DNA of 15,394 nt from Bacillota bacterium (GTDB taxonomy: Bacteria; Bacillota; Clostridia; Lachnospirales; Lachnospiraceae), in NCBI GenBank assembly GCA_023409535.1, contig JAEYGZ010000020.1, positions 1-15,394 of the forward strand, read 5' to 3'. Each line of letters begins with the position of its first letter. Positions within the stretch are counted from its first letter, which is position 1. A model generated the notes under the pieces. The model was not told where the DNA came from, did no database searches, and was given only the letters and a program-made list of their open reading frames with translations. Shown here piece by piece: positions 9,542 through 15,394 of the stretch. The translations under genes and the position numbers were made by a program.

Positions 9542-10617
9542 GTCCTTTACTTCCTTTCATTTGAGACTTATTTTCGGTATTTATAAAACATAATAAAGAC
9601 TGAAATTCAGTGTTTTCATATAAACTTTCGGTATCAATTAAAATACTATTAGCTTCTATTTTGCCAATGTATTTTAAAGAATGGCTCTTCTTACATTTAA
9701 ACCGACTAATTAACTCTCTGTCATTCAGTTCTGTAAACCCATTAAGCGGATACCCTTTTGTTTCAGGCGATTGTAATTCTAAATACTCATAACCTTTTTC
9801 AGTCTTTCGTATAATTGCAGCGTGTTCTCCTGTTGCTAAATAATATTCTTTTCCTGATTTAACGCGCGAAAACAATTTTTTCACAGCTTTCAAATCATTT
9901 GTATGCTTTTCTACATAACTCTTAACTCCATTTAAGTTTGAAATCTCTTCGATATTTTTAAAATTTGCAAATATATCGCAACTCTTACCACCTCTAAAAT
10001 CTAAAACATCGAAGCCTGCTTTGTTCCCAATATAGGCAAAAGCAAGAGAAGAACAAGAACCTTTTGTTTCATCTCCACCTGCAAGTTTTTTTATGATTTC
10101 TTCTTCTGTATTTTTTGTTTTATTCAACTTAACTGCATTATATTCTATGTTTTCTCTAAAACACAATTTAACAAGCTTATTACTCTCTCTTATATCTTCA
10201 CTGGACTTAATTCTTTTTTGAATTTCATCGTTCTTATCAGCATCTATCCATTTCTTAGTATGCACATCTTGTTTTCTTCCATCGCCTGGTAAATAATCAA
10301 CTGTACATCTGCAGAATCTGTGCCTTTTATAAACATCTTTTGGAACATCAGGGTATTCGTATACGCCAACAACTTCTTTACACCAGTCACAACAACTGCC
10401 AACTTCTTTTCTCACTATCTTAGGAGTTAACCCTGATTTATATTGAAAGTCTGCATTTGTTTTAATTGTGTCATCAACTATGCTCTGTGTGAAGTTTTTA
10501 ATCGGTTCTTCTAATAACCATTTACCCTCTTTAAAGTCATCATACTCACTTATTTTATTAACTATACCATCAATCCTATCTTGATTAATTTCAGGTTTAA
10601 TTGCTTTTAATGATATA
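9531..10617 (-). pseudogene. MuF-type phage minor head protein with C-terminal papain-like toxin domain, 5' truncated
   Basis: An open frame that loses its native start at the CRISPR repeat; it stays open through the repeat and a spacer up to 10685, giving a spurious chimeric N-terminus. Counting from that upstream ATG (M1 = 10685), residues 24-146 match clostridial phage minor head (MuF) proteins: KEGKWLLEEPIKNFTQS, then the cysteine-rich GSCCDWCK (96-103) and HRFCRCTVDYLPGDG (122-136). Residues about 175-370 form a separate domain with GSCSSLAFAYIG (Cys211), TGEHAAI (His288) and LELQSP (Gln305), the layout of a papain-like cysteine protease or transglutaminase-type toxin. MuF proteins with C-terminal toxins are known from temperate phages of Firmicutes. 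The toxin domain looks complete; the head-protein part, normally several hundred residues, is mostly missing. Confidence 0.75.
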
Positions 10618-13085
10618 GGATTACCCCCGCATACGCGGGGACTACCAAAGACTGCTCTATGTGGTCCTTGTCTATCAGGGATCACCCCCGCATACGCGGG
10701 GACTACATCGAGGCAAACATCGAGCTTGCGGAAACTGTAGGATCACCCCCGCATACGCGGGGACTACCAATTAGTGGGATATGAGTTTTACTTGTTTTTA
10801 GGATCACCCCCGCACACGCGGGGACTACACACTAGAATTTCAAGAAAATGGAAAATCAGAAGGATCACCCCCGCACACGCGGGGACTACCTGCAGGAATT
10901 GGCAAAGCAATCGCTGCATCAGGGATCACCCCCGCACACGCGGGGACTACTTACTAAAATCAATGTAGTTAGCACCCTTAGCGGGATCACCCCCGCACAC
11001 GCGGGGACTACTTAAATAATAATTTTCTTCTTCATTTGCTTTAAGGATCACCCCCGCACACGCGGGGACTACTGTCCCGTCGAAGTTCCAAATGAGCGTA
11101 TATCAGGATCACCCCCGCACACGCGGGGACTACATAAAAGGCTTTATTGAGGGTGCAAAAACGCTAGGATCACCCCCGCACACGCGGGGACTACCAAGGT
11201 AGATAGGGGCAGCATAGGACCTCAAGGGGATCACCCCCGCACACGCGGGGACTACAGGAAATCCTAAGTGATTTTTCTTATACTCCAGGGATCACCCCCG
11301 CACACGCGGGGACTACTTTCTTTCATCTTGAGATAATTCTGGAAGAGTAGGATCACCCCCGCACACGCGGGGACTACTACGGATACTCTGACGGAACACC
11401 AAGGTTTAAGGGATCACCCCCGCACACGCGGGGACTACGAGAGGATAGCATGGAAAGTAAAAACAAAGTGAGGATCACCCCCGCACACGCGGGGACTACT
11501 GCTGCCCCATTTTTCAGATAGACTTTCTTTAAGGATCACCCCCGCACACGCGGGGACTACTGCCACCACTTCTCCCAATTGTTGGCTCTAAAGGGATCAC
11601 CCCCGCACACGCGGGGACTACTATTGTGGGTTAGCAGTATCAAAGAATGTACCAGGATCACCCCCGCACACGCGGGGACTACTATCTATCATATCGCCAG
11701 AAACAGGACAAGCAAGGATCACCCCCGCACACGCGGGGACTACACATACTTGTGTTCTAAATAAATTCATTGAACAGGATCACCCCCGCACACGCGGGGA
11801 CTACTTGTCAATTATTTTTGAATAAATGTTTTTTTCAGGATCACCCCCGCACACGCGGGGACTACTTTTGAAAATTTAGAGTTTGAAATTGAAGATTGGG
11901 ATCACCCCCGCACACGCGGGGACTACGGTTGTTGTTTTGATACTCTTAATAATACATCAGGATCACCCCCGCACACGCGGGGACTACAAACTTCTCGCAA
12001 GGTATATTCATTCCCTAATAGGATCACCCCCGCACACGCGGGGACTACCCAAATTCAACATAATCTGCATAATCTGAGTTGGGATCACCCCCGCACACGC
12101 GGGGACTACTCATCATTTAAATCCCTTTTTCCAAGGATCTCAGGATCACCCCCGCACACGCGGGGACTACTTACAATTAGGACAAAATTTGTCCTTACAT
12201 AAAGGATCACCCCCGCACACGCGGGGACTACTCCAAAATACCTAATTTTTCCATAACATCAGCAGGATCACCCCCGCACACGCGGGGACTACTGCAGCTT
12301 TTAATGTTATTTGCATTTAATATTAGGATCACCCCCGCACACGCGGGGACTACATTTCTGGCAGAGATGAAACTATTCAAGCAATGGGATCACCCCCGCA
12401 CACGCGGGGACTACCCACCCTAGTGCTTGCATTCCAGCTTTCTTCCAGGATCACCCCCGCACACGCGGGGACTACAAATTGTTGATAGAGTCATAAATTT
12501 AATATTTAGGATCACCCCCGCACACGCGGGGACTACAATGACTATGATTATTTTTATGTTCAGGATATAGGATCACCCCCGCACACGCGGGGACTACTAG
12601 AAGTAGTCATATTAAATCCATTTCACATTAGGATCACCCCCGCACACGCGGGGACTACAAAACTTGTACAAACCCTGTTGTCCCGTCGTGGGGATCACCC
12701 CCGCACACGCGGGGACTACGTTATTCTGTTATTTTACGCTGGGTAAAGGTGAGGATCACCCCCGCACACGCGGGGACTACACAAGCGTCTGATTTTCAAC
12801 ACCTTTAACATGAGGATCACCCCCGCACACGCGGGGACTACTCTCCTTCAAAGATTTCAATGCCCTTATTATCAGGATCACCCCCGCACACGCGGGGACT
12901 ACAGTAGTCTTAGACCCCAAGGCAGAAAAGGCTTAGGATCACCCCCGCACACGCGGGGACTACTCTTTCTATCTCCACTTTAAACTATATCACAGAGGAT
13001 CACCCCCGCACACGCGGGGACTACGATCCAATTCAATAATTCTTGATTTTCTTCCAGGGATCACCCCCGCACACGCGGGGACTAC
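10618..13085 (-). CRISPR. type I-E CRISPR array, 41 repeats and 40 spacers
   Basis: 28-bp repeats (minus strand: GTAGTCCCCGCGTGTG, then CGGGGGTGATCC) start every 61 bp from 10618 to 13058 without any deviation, giving 33-bp spacers throughout. The inner palindrome CCCCGCG/CGCGGGG forms the crRNA hairpin expected for Cas6e. Repeats 4-41 look identical. The first three (10618, 10679, 10740) have CATACG instead of CACACG, and the very first also has GGATTA, so the left end is the old, leader-distal end. Transcription is inferred to run leftwards from the cas side. Several spacers can be read as phage-like coding sequence. I could not match any spacer to a target. Confidence 0.98.
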
Positions 13086-13114
13086 AGTTAAAAGATCCCA
13101 TAATCATGCCCTTT
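13086..13114 (-). promoter_or_regulatory. short leader between cas2 and the first repeat
   Basis: Only 29 bp separate the cas2 stop codon from the leader-side repeat; on the minus strand it contains AAAGGGCATGATTATGGG. This is much shorter than usual type I-E leaders, so the promoter and any integration signals probably extend into the 3' end of the cas2 gene. No convincing -35/-10 pair was found. Confidence 0.5.
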
Positions 13115-14017
13115 TTATTTTAACATATCCAATAATTTTTTCACTTTTAAAATTAACTTTTCTTCTAAAATTGCATCTTCCAATGCCCTGTGAGGTACTT
13201 CTTCCTCTATTCCATAGGTTTTCAAAACTGTGTTAAGTTTATAATTTTTAAGAAATAAGTTTTCTTTTTTTACATATTGCATGATGTCATAAACTTTATT
13301 TTTTATCTTTGGCAAATTTTCTCTAGCCAAGGCTTCGTTTAAAAATTGTACATCAAAATTTACGTTATACCCAACAAGATTTTTTTCTCCAATAAACTCT
13401 AAAAATTCTTTTAAAGCTTCGCCTATAGGCACTCCTTCTCTTTCCAACATTTTATCATCTATCTTAGTTAGCCTTACTATTTCTTCTGGCAATTTTCCTT
13501 GAATTTTTATTAATCTATGAAATTCTTCTCTATTTTTTCCTACTTTCACTGCACCTATTTCAATAATTTTATTATTATTTATGTCCAGCCCGTCAGTTTC
13601 TATGTCCACTACTACATATTCTTTTTGTTTTTCCTTTTCTGCTTCTTTTTTTAATTTGCCATGCTCTATATTTTTTATTTTTTTTAATTGAGCTGCCTTT
13701 GAAAATCCTTCTTTTAAGGTCTTTTCTCTTTCTTTTTCTTCTTTTTTTACAAGAACTAATGGTAGACCCTCTAAATCTATTACTTCTCTAATTCCATTTA
13801 TAGTTTCAAAGTTATAGCCAATTTCGTTCCTGTGATAATAAGATATTGTCGCCTCGCCATCTTTTAAATTATCTTTAACTCTCTCCCAAAGTTTTTCTCT
13901 AACTTTTGTGTTGAGATTTCCAACATATACTCCAGTAGCCACTTCTTGCAGCCATTTGCTCAAATCTCCTCTAAGAGAATTGGGAACTTTTGATAGTGTT
14001 ATTACTGTGAAAGGCAT
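13115..14017 (-). CDS. cas2: Cas2 fused to a DnaQ-like (DEDDh) 3'-5' exonuclease
   Basis: A 300-residue adaptation protein. Residues 1-92 are type I-E Cas2 (MPFTVITLSKVPNSLRG, GVYVGNL, then DGEATISYYH). A charged, probably helical linker (about 93-132) leads to a DEDDh exonuclease at 133-300: ExoI VVVDIETDG (D138, E140), ExoII LVGYNVNFD (D222), ExoIII HRALED (H276, D281). All five catalytic residues are present. Cas2 forms the spacer-integration complex with Cas1; in characterised type I-E relatives with this fusion, the exonuclease trims prespacer 3' ends before integration. The start codon overlaps the cas1 stop by one base (TAATG), so the two are translationally coupled. It is the last gene of the cas operon and borders the array. 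Confidence 0.95.
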   Translation of the reverse strand: MPFTVITLSKVPNSLRGDLSKWLQEVATGVYVGNLNTKVREKLWERVKDNLKDGEATISYYHRNEIGYNFETINGIREVIDLEGLPLVLVKKEEKEREKTLKEGFSKAAQLKKIKNIEHGKLKKEAEKEKQKEYVVVDIETDGLDINNNKIIEIGAVKVGKNREEFHRLIKIQGKLPEEIVRLTKIDDKMLEREGVPIGEALKEFLEFIGEKNLVGYNVNFDVQFLNEALARENLPKIKNKVYDIMQYVKKENLFLKNYKLNTVLKTYGIEEEVPHRALEDAILEEKLILKVKKLLDMLK

Positions 14018-14961
14018 TAGTTATCACCTTCTGTGTAATTCACTCCATATTTTACTAATTTTCCATTGTCATCCCAAAGACTTATTGTGTCTAAATTCAC
14101 TAAATCATCTGGATTTATTTCCATTAAATACTGCAAATCTTCTACAATTTTTTTCATCAATTTTCCATCTAGGCACTTATCTCGAAGCTTCTGTCTAGCT
14201 ATTCTTCCTATGTTGTCGTCTTCCGATGCTTCTTCTGCTATTTCAAAGGAAAGCGGTATTGTGTATTGAGCCTTGTATAGGTCTGCTACATCATAGACAA
14301 AGGATTTATCATGACCTGTATGGACGAAACCAAGGCCTGGTGACATTCCTAAGGCAACTATTACACTGTGACAAACTCCATATAGTGCTACATTGGCAGC
14401 TGATAAGGCTTTATTTACTATTGTGCCCTCTTCATAATTATCTGGGTCATATTCTCTTTTTGTCCATTCAACTCCATGTAGCTTTGCTTCTTTTCTGTAC
14501 AAATTTCTTACTCTAGCTCCTTCTCTTCCTCTAAGCTGCTGCATAGTTAGTTTCATGACATCTTCATCTGGAAATCGCATTTGATACATTTTTCTTGCCA
14601 CTAATAATCTAGTATTTCTGTTTGAAAATAATACTGCTTGTTTTTCAAGAAATTTTGTGGAATGTGCCAAAGGTCTTCCGTTAGCATAAAGTCTTACTCC
14701 TCTTTCTCCAGCCCAAATTATAGATGTGCCTGTGTCGGCTAATAATTCAACTGCTCTATGGCTTATATCTGTACCTGGTCCTAGCATCAATATGCCTATT
14801 ATGGCAGCTGGTATTTTTATTATTCCCCTGCTGTCAACAACTGTCAGTGCTCCGTCTTGTCTATTTATCTTTGCGTGCTCAAGATAAATAAAGCTAACCC
14901 TATCTTCGATTCGAGGTAGTTCTGTAAGTTCAGGCTTTTTCCCACCAGCAATTTCATTCAT
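14017..14961 (-). CDS. cas1: type I-E CRISPR-associated endonuclease Cas1
   Basis: A 314-residue spacer integrase. The N-terminal beta domain (LPRIEDRVSFIYLEHAKI, ending near GERGVRLYANGRPL) is followed by the helical catalytic domain. Metal-binding residues are visible as E147 (RGREGARVR), H214 (GFVHTGHDKSF) and D227 with D224 (YDVADLYK), with the same spacing as in E. coli Cas1. Length and subtype features fit I-E. The ATG at 14961 is 1 nt past the cas6e stop codon, with only a weak GGTGAT upstream, so translation probably depends on coupling with cas6e. Its 3' end overlaps cas2. Confidence 0.96.
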   Translation of the reverse strand: MNEIAGGKKPELTELPRIEDRVSFIYLEHAKINRQDGALTVVDSRGIIKIPAAIIGILMLGPGTDISHRAVELLADTGTSIIWAGERGVRLYANGRPLAHSTKFLEKQAVLFSNRNTRLLVARKMYQMRFPDEDVMKLTMQQLRGREGARVRNLYRKEAKLHGVEWTKREYDPDNYEEGTIVNKALSAANVALYGVCHSVIVALGMSPGLGFVHTGHDKSFVYDVADLYKAQYTIPLSFEIAEEASEDDNIGRIARQKLRDKCLDGKLMKKIVEDLQYLMEINPDDLVNLDTISLWDDNGKLVKYGVNYTEGDN

Positions 14962-14962
14962 T

Positions 14963-15394
14963 TCACATCACCGGTATAAGGGTCATCATTCCAAAACCAT
15001 AAGCTTTTTCTCTTCCCATGCCCTCTTTAAGTGTCTTTATAAATCTTTCTCTATCCTTTATCTTTAGCTTACCCTCATAGACAACTTTATTTAGTTTTAC
15101 ATTCCTCATACCTCTTTTCTTGAGAAGAGGATGCGCCCTCTCGACTATTTGAAAATCTTCGTCTTTTAATTCAAATCCATTTTTTAGAGATCTATCTAAG
15201 AAAAACTTCCTTTGGTCTTCGATGTTGTAGCAGGGATATATTTTTCCTCTGCCTTTTGTATTTTCATCCATTTTTGATATTACAGGGTTCAAGGCTACTC
15301 TAAATCTAAATGTCTTACCTTCTTTTAGTTTTTCTAAAAATTTTTCATAATCCTTTGTCTTTGCAGTATTATCTACTCCATATTTTTCCAAGGC
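14963..15394 (-). CDS. cas6e: CRISPR pre-crRNA endonuclease Cas6e, C-terminal part (cut by window edge)
   Basis: The last 143 or so residues of Cas6e (CasE/Cse3), which cleaves pre-crRNA at the base of the repeat hairpin and remains in Cascade bound to the crRNA 3' handle. Visible are FRFRVALNPV near the start, the basic segment RGMRNVKLNKVVYEGKLKI, and the C-terminal glycine-rich RNA-binding loop GMGREKAYGFGMMTL typical of the RAMP fold. The frame is open to the right edge, so the methionine at 15391 is probably internal; family members are about 200-220 residues. The gene directly precedes cas1. cas3 and the Cascade genes cse1, cse2, cas7 and cas5 would lie further right. Confidence 0.93.
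   Translation of the reverse strand, partial: ALEKYGVDNTAKTKDYEKFLEKLKEGKTFRFRVALNPVISKMDENTKGRGKIYPCYNIEDQRKFFLDRSLKNGFELKDEDFQIVERAHPLLKKRGMRNVKLNKVVYEGKLKIKDRERFIKTLKEGMGREKAYGFGMMTLIPVM

Larger units (their letters stand above)
7845..10617 (-). mobile_element. 2.77-kb phage-derived insert lying between two CRISPR repeats
   Basis: DNA of tailed-phage type occupies exactly the interval between the degenerate repeat at 7815-7844 and the first intact repeat at 10618-10645. Both ends cut a phage gene: terminase at its 3' end and the MuF-type head protein at its 5' end. There is no integrase and no attachment site. The order head protein, immunity gene, terminase differs from the common terminase, portal, head protein order, so the insert may be two joined pieces. 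How it arose (long spacer, recombination or rearranged prophage) is inference. Confidence 0.8.

Noticed and set aside
10618..10685. N-terminus of the MuF frame starting at an ATG in the first spacer
   Set aside because: The first 23 codons come from a spacer and a repeat; the frame is open by chance and is not the native start.
10774..12077. Plus-strand frames with repeated TPAHAGT, HPRTRGDY and PPHTRGL motifs
   Set aside because: These are translations of the CRISPR repeat in three frames, not repeat proteins.
9185..12325. An 11-base match (TTATTTGCATT) between a spacer after the repeat at 12265 and phage DNA near 9196
   Set aside because: It is short and AT-rich and does not extend; not evidence of self-targeting. 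No spacer was seen to match the phage insert well by eye, but no systematic search was possible.
11073..12691. Two spacers (11073-11105 and 12659-12691) share the 10-mer TGTCCCGTCG
   Set aside because: With 40 spacers of 33 bp about one shared 10-mer is expected by chance, and flanking bases do not match.
13908..14516. Plus-strand frames opposite cas1 and cas2
   Set aside because: They are shadows of well-supported cas genes, with no ribosome binding site or recognisable domain.

Overview
The window comes from a low-GC Gram-positive bacterium, most likely an anaerobe of the Clostridia. The signs are AT-rich genes, strong AGGAG ribosome binding sites, TTGACA-17-TATAAT promoters, the sequence of the rRNA operon, and clostridial-looking BioB and phage proteins. 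The genus cannot be fixed from sequence alone. Nearly every gene lies on the minus strand.

Left part (1-4140): an rRNA operon on the minus strand. It holds 16S rRNA, tRNA-Ala(UGC) and the 5' two thirds of 23S rRNA, which runs off the left edge. Three sigma-A-type promoters lie upstream of 16S. The outermost overlaps the intrinsic terminator of bioB. The sequences flanking 16S are complementary and form the usual pre-16S processing stem.

Middle left (4142-6720): three ordinary chromosomal genes on the minus strand: bioB (biotin synthase), trmB (tRNA m7G46 methyltransferase) and a membrane-anchored or secreted DNA/RNA non-specific nuclease. bioB and trmB have readable promoters, and the nuclease ends in a terminator.

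Right part (about 6870-15394): a type I-E CRISPR-Cas locus. On the minus strand the order is cas6e (cut by the right edge), cas1, a cas2 fused to a DnaQ-like DEDDh exonuclease, and then an array of 41 intact 28-bp repeats and 40 spacers at a strict 61-bp period (10618-13085). The interference genes would lie beyond the right edge. Only 29 bp separate the cas2 stop codon from the first repeat.

The unusual part is the old, leader-distal end of the array. Beyond the last intact repeat, degenerate copies of the same repeat continue at 7815-7844 and 7456-7483, and perhaps near 6869-6895. The intervals between them are kilobase- or hundred-base-scale pieces of phage or mobile DNA instead of 33-bp spacers. 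The largest (7845-10617, 2773 bp) carries a terminase large subunit gene cut off by one repeat, a MuF-type minor head protein with a papain-like toxin domain cut off by the other repeat, and a frameshifted probable immunity gene. A second insert holds the end of another toxin plus an intact candidate immunity gene, and a third holds two small hydrophobic peptide ORFs. The two immunity genes end in recognisably homologous terminators, which suggests related phage toxin cassettes. The phage-repeat junctions are flush with the repeats. This points either to capture of very long spacers or to recombination between spacers and phage DNA.
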